DNA from: Raphanus sativus
Taxonomy: Eukaryota > Streptophyta > Magnoliopsida > Brassicales > Brassicaceae
DNA length: 64,000 bases
Assembly (NCBI RefSeq): GCF_000801105.2
Contig: NC_079511.1
Coordinates: forward strand, 13,694,784-13,758,783
Direction of reading: 5' to 3'
The notes below the pieces were generated by a model. It had not been told where the DNA came from and did not search any database. It was given only the letters and a program-made list of their open reading frames with translations. A program made the position numbers and the translations under genes. Of this stretch, positions 22,263 through 32,355 are shown piece after piece (the stretch's first letter is position 1; each line of letters starts with the position of its first letter).

Positions 22263-22960
22263 ACATGCTGGTCCAAATATATTATATTGGCAACCTGAAA
22301 AGAAGCAAGCATTCTAAACTTGTAGATGAAGAAGATTTCCTTCTGAATATAACAGACTAATAGAGAGTTTACATCATATAACTGGTAACAAACTAATAAA
22401 ACCAACAACAGACTTTATACATCACATTACTTACCTTAGTCCATAAATATGTAGTAGAGACCAAAGAAGGGACACTTCCATTGTAGGCCTCAACCTTGAA
22501 AGCAAGAGGACCTGATTTTTCCAATTCAAACAAGGTCATTGCAAACACTGTAGAGACAAATAAGAATGACAAAAAAAAAGATTTTACTTACCATTCTCAT
22601 AAACAAGGCCAGTGAGAGAAGAGCAGCCAGGTCCTCCAGTTAACCAGACAAGAAGAGGGTCTTCTTCAGGGTTCCTCTCAGATTTGATGAAGTAATAGAA
22701 CATCTGATCTTCCTCTGCCTCACCAACAGCAATGTATCTGAAAATGAATTTAACTCCAAAACTCAGAACAAACATTCATTACAATGCTAATTAAATTTGA
22801 AGAATAAGATGAATGAAACAGAACAAAACCCGGTTTCAAGCTCAAAAGGCAGAGGGCCTTCAAAGCCAGGAACATATTTGATGATAGAGCTTGCATCAGC
22901 ATGTTGAATGAACGGAAGCAAAAGTTGTGGCAACAGCAACTTGAGTATCCAAGAATCCAT

Positions 22961-23429
22961 TTTTGTTTTTGAGTGTTATGACAAAACGTTTTTATACTTA
23001 AAAAAAAAACAATTTCGAGTTAACCATATAAACTGATCCACTGCCATATCTAATTTCAGGTTAACCGAGTTGGTCAGGATTTTCTCCTATAATCAAAGTT
23101 TGGGCACGTGAGAATGCACGTGGAAGGGACATAGTCGCGTGTGCGTTGCAGCCGGTCCAAGATAAATTAGTTTTCCACTATTTGGCATTACCTAAGAAGT
23201 AACGTTCCGTTTAGTTTTTGGGTTGTTGATGCTACATGTCGGAAGGAAACATTATTGTACTAAAAAGTATAAGCGTCGACCGGTTAGTCTATCTATAAAA
23301 CCGAGTCTATCTTGGTTTTAACATTTAATCTTCTCCTTCTCTCTAAATAAGATAATTTTGTGGAATGGTTAAGCTTAAGCATCTCTGTATCGGTTTTTTT
23401 TGTCACTCTGTATGAGTTTTAAATGAGCA
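22961..23429. other. Upstream region of the SCPL pseudogene
   Basis: Intergenic. A TATA-like CTATAAAA at 23293-23300 (opposite strand to the SCPL gene) and CACGTG at about 23106 are present but unassigned. No ORF of interest. Confidence 0.4.
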
Positions 23430-24076
23430 CTAGATTTTGATCCGCGCTTTGGAAGCGCGGAATATTTTACGATAAAAAAATTCACTAATAACTTAACAAA
23501 TATTTTGGTAATTTTTAAAGAGTGTGTATTTAAAATATTTTTGCATTTAAATCAGTGTTTTTAAATTCAACCCGATTGTGATTATACATGTTAATCCGGA
23601 GATCTGACAATTCAATTTAGGTTTCTAAAATATTCATATTAAAAAAATCAGTAAAATCCGAGACTAACCGATTGAACTGATGGATGACCGATATGTAATC
23701 TAATTGAATTTAAATTGTAATAGTTTCATAATTTGTAATCTTATAATCTAAATTTTAAAGTTCATTATTTTGCAATTTATGAAATTATGACATTTCTACA
23801 AAATTTTAAAGAGAAAATGATAGATATAAAATAAATAAGATTAATTATTTTATTGTTTGGAAACATTAATAGTAGTATAAAAAATATATTGTTTGGAAAC
23901 ATTGATAGTAGTATAAAGAAATAAGTATATTGTTTGGAAACATGGACATTAGTATAAAGAAAAAACATTAGTGATTTAATGTATGTTTAACTATAAAGTA
24001 TAAATGTGTATTTAATTTAAAAACTTACAAAATAAATGTTAGGTCCAACAGAATGTTTCTGTTTTAATAAGATAGA
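23430..24076 (-). mobile_element. Non-autonomous Helitron, complete (647 bp, minus strand)
   Basis: On the minus strand it starts TCTATCTTATTAAAACAG after an A (24077). It ends with a 9-bp-stem hairpin (23441-23461) and CTAG (23430-23433) followed by T. The ends belong to the same family as the Helitron at 5774-7428. No ORF, so it depends on an autonomous partner. A short ~43-bp motif (TATTGTTTGGAAACATT and neighbours) repeats three times at 23851-23945. Confidence 0.82.
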
Positions 24077-24511
24077 TTTTACTTTAATAGTTAGAAATAA
24101 AAGGTAAATTTTTATACAACTTGAGAACACCCACTAGTATTTGTTCAAAAAAAAAAAAGAGAAGACCCGCTAGTCTTAATTTAAAGTTAAAAAAACGTGA
24201 TCATATTAAATGTGAGTTAAGTTAAAACTGGATTATATTTTGGTTTTAAATTTTCTTCATTTTCTCCATGATACCATATGCTAGAAAACGGAAAACCAAA
24301 TCAAATTGAACCACACCTGGACATGAAACCGAACACTGGTAAAATAACAAAAAAGTAAAAACATTCAGTAGTAATATACACATAACACACTACACACTCT
24401 TATAGAACAAACATTTCAGTAGAATCCAAAATGAGCAAAAAGGACAAGTTATAGAACAAATATGATGAAAACCAAATTATACAGAAGTGCCACATGATAT
24501 ATAAGTTTGGT
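24077..24511. other. Intergenic
   Basis: AT-rich spacer between the Helitron and the 3' end of the NQP-repeat gene. Nothing recognised. Confidence 0.5.
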
Positions 24512-25069
24512 TCAGTTCCTGTCTGTACCGTGCAAAGCAAGGAGAAGAGCAATGCAGATGAAGACAATCTTTGTAATGGAGACTTGTAGCTTCGAGTTTC
24601 CATTAAGAAATGGAACGTTGCTTCCCGTGAGACTGTTTTGGTTGATTCGATTCCCAAATGGCTGGTTGAGAGCAGAATTAGAGGATGAAGAAGAAATTGG
24701 TTGGTTGAATCCAGTTGATGATGGTTGATTAAACCCGGTTAAAGGTTGGTTTACAGAAGAAGATGGTTGACCAAGAATCGGTTGGTTGAGTCCAGTTGAT
24801 GAGGATGGCTGATTAAATCCGGTTAATGGTTGATTTAACCCGGTTAAAGGCTGGTTTACAGAAGAAGCAGAAGAAGGTTGACCAAGAATTGGTTGGTTCT
24901 GGTTCTCAGCTGGAAAACCTTGTGGCTTTGTTGGTGAATTGGTGACATCTCCTGTAGGTTCCAATGGTGCGGCCAATTGAGTTTGTGGAGCAGTCTCTGA
25001 AGATGATGTAACCAAAAGGCAGAGAAGAATGATTGTGATCATCCTCTTTTGGATTTTGGCGAATTTCAT
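24512..25069 (-). CDS. Secreted NQP-repeat protein, probably GPI-anchored, 185 aa
   Basis: Start chosen at MKFAKIQKRM (25067-25069) because it gives a compact signal peptide (MITIILLCLLVTSSSETAP). An in-frame upstream Met 11 codons earlier would add a charged tail. The mature protein is built from short repeats: NQPLTGLNQPLTGFNQPSSS, NQPILGQPSSS, FNQPISSSS. It is rich in Asn, Gln, Pro and Ser with no Cys. The C-terminus (SITKIVFICIALLLALHGTD) is hydrophobic after a small-residue region, which suggests either a GPI-attachment signal or a single membrane anchor. I infer a cell-surface or wall protein; no enzymatic domain is visible. From memory it matches the position of At1g30750 next to the PSI-like gene. 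Repeat number is likely to vary among accessions. Confidence 0.8.
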   Translation of the reverse strand: MKFAKIQKRMITIILLCLLVTSSSETAPQTQLAAPLEPTGDVTNSPTKPQGFPAENQNQPILGQPSSASSVNQPLTGLNQPLTGFNQPSSSTGLNQPILGQPSSSVNQPLTGFNQPSSTGFNQPISSSSSNSALNQPFGNRINQNSLTGSNVPFLNGNSKLQVSITKIVFICIALLLALHGTDRN

Positions 25070-25338
25070 GTTTATTTTTGATTTGTTTTTTTCTAAGTGC
25101 ATCCTCCGGTTTACTAAGCATTAGGTCTTATAGAGAGACCAATGTGGAGTTGTTAGCATATTTAAGGTTGTCTGAGGAGTTGATGGAAACAGAGAAAACA
25201 GTTGACCAGAAACATAAATCCCAACTAAACCAACAAGTGTGTGTGTTTGTTCTGTTTTCAACTATTACATTACTATTGTATCCTTTATGCTGTGCTTTGT
25301 ACAAAAATGATAAGAATATATAAATACAGAAGACTGTA

Positions 25339-28149
25339 TCAAAAACCGGTTCGAGAAGCGAAATCCAAACCATCAAGAACATCCAAATCACTAGAGGAGT
25401 TCTCACCTGAAAGATCAACTTTTGGAGAGTGACCTGTACTTCTGCTAAACGCCCAGATCTTGATTCCTTTCTTGTTCTTTTTCTTCAGGCCAACGAACTC
25501 TTGACTCTTACTTAGATTAGGACCAAATCTTATGCTTTTTACACTGTCCAACAGCATCCTGTCCTCTAGAGAGAGTTGTTTTTTATAGGTGAAGTCAGGG
25601 GAGAGGGAGAGTTGCGTGTTGGAGATGGTTATGCTGTTGGGTTGAGAGGCGTGGTTGGTTTCTGGAAGCTTAACGCCGTGAACTCGTTTCTTTGATGACT
25701 TTATTAGTCGATGAAGCCATACAACGAGCTCAAGTACGTACGAATCAACTTTTGGTTTATCCGCGTGATGAAGTGTCTGAAGTCGTGTTGGGTTCCCGTT
25801 GCTCTCCCCTTTTGCTTTCCCAAACTCTATCCTGTTTTTTCCCACAAGTTTCAAGATCAGAATCAAAACCTTCAGTTGTAAAGAGAGAGAGAGAGAGAGG
25901 GAGAGACTTACTTTGAATTTGCCCACTCGCCTACCCATCCAAAGCCTTGATGAGCCCTGCGGAAATCCATACAAGATATAACAAAAAGGAGGAACATGTT
26001 GAACCAAGAATGGGTGGTGGAAGGTAAAGCTTACTTACTTGGTGGTGTTTGTGGCGAATGGGACAAGCCATTTAAGTGACTTCTCCATTTCAGCTTTGAT
26101 CTCAGATACTGAAAGCTGCAAAAGAAACACACAAGTTTGGCAACAAGAAAGAAACATAACCAAATAATGCAATGACGAGTGATTATAAGGAATCATAGAC
26201 AAACCTCTTCCTCAGGATCAAGACCTTGTAGCCGAGGACGAAGAGCTGTCTTGACATAAACAGGCAATGCATTGTACAGAGTGTCCCTTACGTTAGAAGG
26301 AAGTGATGAAGGTCGGGACGCCTAGAATTTTCAAAAAGATCAGTTTCAAGTTCAACCAGAGAATATAGATAGATCCCTTCTTTGATATCAAGATGAGGAG
26401 AATATGGAAGAAGCTTACGATACTATCAATTTGTTGGATTAGATTAGCATAGTGTAACGAAAGACCGGCTTCACCTAATCGTTCTCTTCCCTGCTTCCCT
26501 TCATTGGCTTTTAGACCTATTGTTTGTTTAGAGATCTTTAAATCCATGAGTTTTATGCAAGAAGGGGTCATCATCAGAGGAGAAGAAGTAGAAAGAATCA
26601 TTACCGTTGTTTCCAAAAACTTCCACAATCGTTTGACGTATATAACAAACCACATCCACAAGCTTCTCAATTATCTGCAGCAGACGAAGATGTTAATTAT
26701 TATAACTGCCACTGGCATTTATATACCACACACTAGGAGACAGCAAATCAATAATCACTTGCCTCTCCCAGATTCCGGGACCAGAGCGACTTCTTCTGTA
26801 AGCTCCGTACGAGTTTCCTCTGTTGTTTTAGTTCGCTTTGTAAGATGACGACACTCTCTCCTACATGTATGAAAATAAAAATGTAACGCTGGGAGTCCTA
26901 AAAAGAGTCCAGGGATATATAGCGAGACCAACCTCTCCTTGAAAGGTTCAAAGACTCTACTTCTGCCATCTTTCTCTTGTAATCTTGTTCAAACCTATCC
27001 AAAGCTTGCCACTCGTGATATAATTCCTGATAAAAAGCCAATGCAACTTAGTTTCAAATCCACCGCAGAATAATGACAGTTCAATGCTACAAAAAAAACA
27101 TACAGAAGTGAATCGGGCAAGAGTGACGAGCTCGTGCATCGCTGTCTCTGCCTCATCTTTGAGCACTATATGCTCCGAGTTCTCTGTGTCAAGCCTGAAA
27201 CGTTATAAACCCGTTTACAATGAAAATCCAACTGGCATGACTAAAAAAAAACAAATGGACGTGCTACTTGCTAGACGCAGAAGTAACGTACTTGTTAAAA
27301 TATCTATCAAGATAGTGCCACTGTAGGTCTTTGCACATATTCCCAAACCTGATCACCTCTCCAGAAAAAAGATCGAGTTCCTCCCTGTAAAAAAATAGAA
27401 TATGAAATAAAGCAAGAAAATGAACCTCCAAAAAAAAATAAGCAAACCTTTTGTCAGAAGCAGCAAGAATTTGCAACTCGGTGGTGTCAGTAGAAACCAA
27501 CTTCTTAACACCCTTGGAACGCAACATATCCTTCTTCATGAGCTTGAGACTCTCTTCAGAGAGAGATTGCAGCAAAGCAGCACCTTTAGCTATCGTGTTA
27601 GCCACTTCGAATGCCAATATAGTGACTTTGAGACCACCACGAGACGATGATAAGACACCCGAGTGAAACCCGTTGACCGGGTTCATACCAGACATGCTGC
27701 TCCCTAGCGTGTCTATAACGCCAACCGCCTTCTCTAGCCCCATCACCCCTGCCCTTCCCAGAAACGAATTCCTCTGCATAAACTGAGTTAAAAAAAATAT
27801 AAGATTATCAATAAAACAGTATTCAGAGATGATACATATTACACATTAACAAACATAAAATAAAAATAAAATAAACCTTGGTGGAGTCTGATCTTAACGG
27901 AGGCACAGGGCCGAGTTCACCGGAAAAGCTGACGTGGTTCTCATTATTAGGCTTGGAAGTTTTCCTCCTTGAGCTACCGTTATGGTCAGAATAATACGGA
28001 TCAGAGGGTTTTCTTCTTCTCATGGACTTGAGCTTCCCAGAGAAACCTCTTGACTTATCATCATCATCAACATCAACAACGGTGGAACTCAGCTTCTTAT
28101 CAGGATCATGATCATCATCTTTGAAACCAGAAGAACAAACACTTCCCAT
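25339..28149 (-). CDS. PSI-like protein (DUF3475/DUF668), 12 exons, 624 aa
   Basis: Exons on the minus strand: 27877-28149, 27448-27773, 27292-27384, 27104-27194, 26933-27026, 26763-26860, 26605-26674, 26419-26516, 26205-26321, 26039-26115, 25912-25956 and 25339-25831. They total 1875 nt with consistent phases. The start is MGSVCSSGFK, with Gly2 placed for N-myristoylation and Cys5 for palmitoylation, as known for the PSK SIMULATOR (PSI) family, which promotes growth and phytosulfokine responses at membrane and nucleus. A basic patch KSMRRRK lies at about 41-47. DUF3475 spans about 142-198 (ILAFEVANTIAKGAALLQS) and DUF668 about 362-450 (GEAGLSLHYANLIQQIDSI). The intron after exon 6 has a GC donor (AG|GCAAGT); all others are GT-AG. 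The exon 2 acceptor could lie 9 nt upstream (27782), adding FMQ. Probably the counterpart of At1g30755. No break is seen. Confidence 0.9.
25880..25908. repeat. (GA)n-rich microsatellite in PSI-like intron 11
   Basis: AG/GA units in the 80-bp intron between 25831 and 25912. On the transcribed strand this is a CT-rich tract inside the intron. Confidence 0.85.
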
Positions 28150-28347
28150 TTGTCTTCTGCCACAAGTAATCAAATCTCTCAAGCATAAAACAAGACCTTT
28201 ATTATGTAGAAAATAAAACGAAATCAAGAATTAGACCTATTAAGACGGTAAGACTTCAAGAATTGCAACTAAGGTGGGGACTGGGGACAAAGATGGGAAG
28301 ACTTGGTCGAATTAAGAGAGGGAGAAAAGGTCAGAACAGAGGTTAAT

Positions 28348-28349
<2 letters not shown>

Positions 28350-28386
<37 letters not shown>
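28350..28386. repeat. (TA)n microsatellite in the PSI-like upstream region
   Basis: About 18 TA units. The counterpart in duplication copy 2 (about 32471-32489) is roughly half as long. Confidence 0.9.
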
Positions 28387-28388
<2 letters not shown>

Positions 28389-28952
28389 TAACATTCTCAG
28401 GAAGCAGCGTGGGAATCAATGGCTCCATTTGTTTTGTTGACTTATCATCAATTCTTCTTCTTCTAGACAAGTCAGAGAGACGACTATTCTCAATTCTCAT
28501 TTTATTTAAAAAGAAAAAAAAATCCAAAGGAGGAGAAGAGTAGACTAGAGTCGGCGGATGAGACCTTGCCGGCCTTTGTACATGATCAATGAGTCACGTC
28601 CTTATCTTAACATTTTCACCACTCTTTTTTTCCGAATAGAATAAGTCCAATCTCATTCAAACATAGTCAAAACTTTAAGTTACAAAGATCAGGAAGAGTA
28701 GATATGGTTGCTCTCCGAGACGCCGCGATCGGAAGAAGGTGGATCAATCGGGAGATATTCCGGTTTGATCTATTGAAAACCGGTGAACACTCCGGGTAGT
28801 ATGATGGAAGTTTCGTTTCGACATCGAGAGCGATGGTTCTGTTTCGCTTTCACTGGATTGAATTGTTTGATCTGTGAGTTTTTCAACTTGTTGATTTGCT
28901 TGAGGAAGAAGATGATGAGGACGAGCTTAGGAAGAGGGTGGAACGTGAAATA

Positions 28953-29476
28953 GTTTAGGGTGGGCGCTTCGGTTATTTTATCGGTTCGGTTCGGTTTGGT
29001 TTATTTGGTTCCAGAAATTTTCCATTTAAAGTAAACCATATTTAGTTTGGTTTGGATCGGTTTTGGTTCGGTTTGTGTTTCGATTCAGTTTAATCGGATT
29101 TTTTTAGTTTAATTTTTTTAAGAAAAATCATGTTTTGAAACATCGATGTATGATCATGAAATCATCATGTTGGTGACAATAAAAATAAATTATATGAATT
29201 AAATCCAATATAGAACTAAATCAATAACTTTTTTGTATTTAAACATAAAACCAACCATAAAACCAAACATTAAAATGTAATCTATTTATTTTAGATTATT
29301 ATCTTTGAACCTATAGTAAATATTATAGACAATAGAGTGACACTTCGATTATTTTATGGATTCAGTTTTGGTTCGGTTCTAGAATTTTTTCAACTGAAGT
29401 AAACAATAACTAGTTCGATTTTAATTCGGTTTGATTCGCTTTAACTCGGTTTGGTTCAGGTTTTTTTGCCCACCCT
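28953..29476. mobile_element. hAT-type foldback element, 8-bp TSD (524 bp)
   Basis: Ends contain inverted AGGGTGGGC / GCCCACCCT, flanked by GTGAAATA on both sides (28945-28952, 29477-29484). The interior consists of GGTTCGGTTTGG-like repeats that can fold back, and there is no ORF. Tandem copy 2 carries a single uninterrupted GTGAAATACTGTG (about 33050), which is the empty target site and proves the boundaries. Four extra bases (GTTT) before the left AGGGTGGGC make the exact left tip uncertain. Confidence 0.85.
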
Positions 29477-29484
29477 GTGAAATA

Positions 29485-32355
29485 CTGTGTGTGGGTAGGA
29501 GAGGTGAAATGATATGGCCCAAATTTTGTGAATATTGGGCCGTTACTAGGCCTACCAGTTTAAAGCCAATTATTTGTGTGGGTTCTAGATTAAAATTGTT
29601 TCCGTTTGTTTAGTTTCACACAAAACAATATTTGTGTACTTTTAAAAATTCAGATGGGTATTAGTTAAATATATTTTTATCGCCAGGTTTGGCTTGTACA
29701 ATTTTTTATGATTGAAATCATAGCACAAGAGGGTTGAACTGGTGCACTGTTATTTTACCAAAAAAAAAGATAAAATTTATGGTCTGTAAAAAGTCCATAC
29801 ACAATAAATGTATAAGTTGAAGGGAAGGGACAACGGGAAAGAAGAGGTTGTTGGTAAGACGGTCGTTTACATAAATTGTAGTAAATTTTCTAAGACTTTA
29901 AGATCATGTCTCTCCTTGGTCAATATTGGAATTCAAAGCATCACCATGATACATAGTTAGGACATCTATACTAGTATTATACCTCAATATATATCACTAA
30001 CGAATAATTATAATAATAAAAAAGTAGCTGTTAAAAATAAAACACAAAACTCCAACTACAATTAAAACATCTTTAAAGTTTAAACACCTGTCGTTAGAAA
30101 ACAGATGGAAGTGATATTGGTTTTGCTGCTTCATGTTTATATTCAATAATTCAATTAGTCATGCATAGAAACCCATTTTAAAACAAAGGTAAAACTGGTT
30201 CTGGTACAAGTTTTTGATTCGTTTACAAAGTTCAAGGTAATGAGAAGTATTAGTGAAATTTTGGTTTCGAGTTCTTCAGGTTATAAAGTTGCCCTGAACT
30301 GAATTTCAAAAACATTGACATTGGTTTACAAATTCCCCGGTAATGAGAAGTACTAGAGATGTTGAACCAAAAAAAAAGAGAAGTGCTAGAGAAATTTAGT
30401 TTCACGTTGAACTCAGTTCCAGAAATTCTTTGGTATCCTACCTTTCTTAGGAAAAGAACACAAATTAAGATTTTAATGATTTTGCTATGCCCATTATGTT
30501 GTGAAATTAGATAGACTCTGTTGATTAGGAAACATTATTAAGGATATAAAGAAACATAAAAGGATTTAAAGTACATATTTGCTTTTTCCACATCATCATG
30601 ATTATTACATATCATCATAACAAATGATCAATAAATCTGATATTAGTTTCAAAACTTATCCAGAAGAGATATTTTTAGCATAATGTAATAAAATACAGAT
30701 ATATCTGACTGTTTGTGTTAGTGCTTGCTGCTTGGGAGTGCGAGTATTTTGCAGCTTTATACCTAAACTAATTAACATGCGAACTTGGCTTCGTTAAATC
30801 ATTAGAACATTTGGAAAAGTTTGATGTCACAGAAGAAAAACACATAACCATGTGAGGAGTAAATGACTAGCATGTAGCATCCAATATGCAAATGATCGCT
30901 GTGAACATTTTATACATCATGTTTGTTCTATTGATCGACATCTATTGTTGATTATTAATATGTTTGATGTAGTTTGGCTCTGCAATATTCTTTTTTTTTA
31001 CAACAATAACTAAACTATGGCTCTGCAATATTCATCAAGCAAAAAAATAAATTCATCAAGCACTTAATCGACATATTAAATCGGAGTTGACCCGATCCAA
31101 CCACCACATCATAGAAAAAGTAACAGCTAATATATATTTACTATTGGCATCTTGTGGAAAGCATTATCTACTAGAAGTTGAGAATGACTAATAGTGGAAC
31201 ATGACATATTAGTATGTCTCGACCCTTGTAAGATAGTATTGTAATACAACGAAAATAAATATGCAATCTGGATTTAAAACCCCATACGGAGAATTTGATA
31301 AATATTTGTTTTTTTGTCGTGTATTCTTTATTGTTAATTCAAAGCAGATTTAAAGATTTGCATGCGGACCATGTGCCGGTTGGTGAAACTAGAAAACGAT
31401 ATAATTTTTTTTTTGATTTTTTTGAGTTTGACGGAAGGTTGTTCTGTGTCTGATTATATAAAGAACACCTATTCAGACCGTACATATTTGGGGGTATTGC
31501 CGTATTGGTCCGCTGAAATGAAATTTTAAACTTGTATTCAAACCTAATCTTTGCGATGATTTCACTTCACTGTAATTCATATGTTCACACAACATATATT
31601 TTATTTGACTTCTTTCCAAGACAATTCAAATGTCTAAGTTGTTATGTCTTTTATGCGGGTTGAAACTCCCGCAATAAAAACCCCTTTAAGCATATATATT
31701 GGTAACTCTTTTTTTTAAAAGTTATCACTGGCTGGTATATGTTTCATTTCTAAAAATAGCAATGGGCGGGGTGGGGAAACAAAGACTTTATGTAAAAAAA
31801 ATTCTTTTTACTATTTGCATTTTATAACAAGTGTCGTTAAAAACTTTTCACATATATTAATAAAATAATTGAAATATTTATGTTTTTCGTTAATTACATT
31901 TATTTAACCAATAATATTTCAGGTAAATAACTTTGTTTATAAAATTAACATATTTTACAATTACTATTAAGCTACCGTTAAGTATAACTGCACTGAAATT
32001 TCAAAACAACATTTTTTATATAACAAGAAAAGAAATGTTGAAATGATAATTAAAAAAAGGAGTAATATTAAACCATGACTTTGTTTTTCAGAATAAATAT
32101 ATATCCGCATACGCTTAAGACTGAAATGTGTCTCTCACTCTCTGTACATATTATAAATACACGGACGCAGCGGACCACCCACCAAAAGTTGGAAGTGCAT
32201 CATTTGGAAGATATAAAACTGACGTTGTTGATTTGTATTCGAGCTTTTGAATGCTTTATCTATTCGCGCATTAACCGGCGCAATTTCTCAATGCCAATTA
32301 CACTTGCCATTAGACAAAAACATTAGATCAATTCAAAATTATAAAATACACATGC
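29485..32355. other. Rest of duplication copy 1, no recognised gene
   Basis: AT-rich sequence without recognisable coding content. Near 29546-29556 is TAGGCCTACC, and near 32151 ATTATAAATACACGG resembles a TATA box followed by a transcribed region. The frame 32075-32326 (83 codons) is repeated exactly at protein level in copy 2. It has no recognisable domain and may simply reflect recent duplication. Confidence 0.5.

Larger units (their letters stand above)
11490..22960 (-). pseudogene. Serine carboxypeptidase-like (SCPL clade I) gene, 13 exons, split by a retrotransposon
   Basis: All 13 exons can be traced on the minus strand: 22830-22960 (start, MDSWILKLLLPQLLLPFIQH signal peptide), 22592-22737, 22435-22511, then exon 4 as 22263-22294 plus 13186-13281, 12992-13094, 12871-12908, 12671-12772, 12504-12590, 12354-12422, 12195-12266, 12000-12121, 11795-11908 and 11490-11605. 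Reading phases agree across every GT-AG junction up to exon 12. Family motifs are [10 protein letters not shown] (exon 2), GNSYSGK with the nucleophile Ser (exon 5), SGDHDM with the Asp (exon 12) and GGGHT with the His (exon 13). Clade I members are vacuolar acyltransferases that use glucose esters, or peptidases. A Sirevirus is inserted within LDQ-PVGTG of exon 4, with target repeats CATGT/CCTGT in the gene's orientation. Exon 13 also has an off-by-one frame and a small deletion before GGGHT, so the gene may have been damaged besides the insertion. Confidence 0.9.
28235..32355. repeat. Tandem duplication, copy 1 (4121 bp), upstream of the PSI-like gene
   Basis: Begins ACCTATTAAGACGGTAAGAC in the promoter of the PSI-like gene and runs to the same sequence at 32356, where copy 2 starts. 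The copies are nearly identical over more than 3.5 kb. The main differences are a 0.5-kb insertion in copy 1 (28953-29476) and a longer TA repeat in copy 1 (28350-28386). No recognised gene is inside; a 252-bp frame near its end is perfectly conserved in copy 2. Confidence 0.93.
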
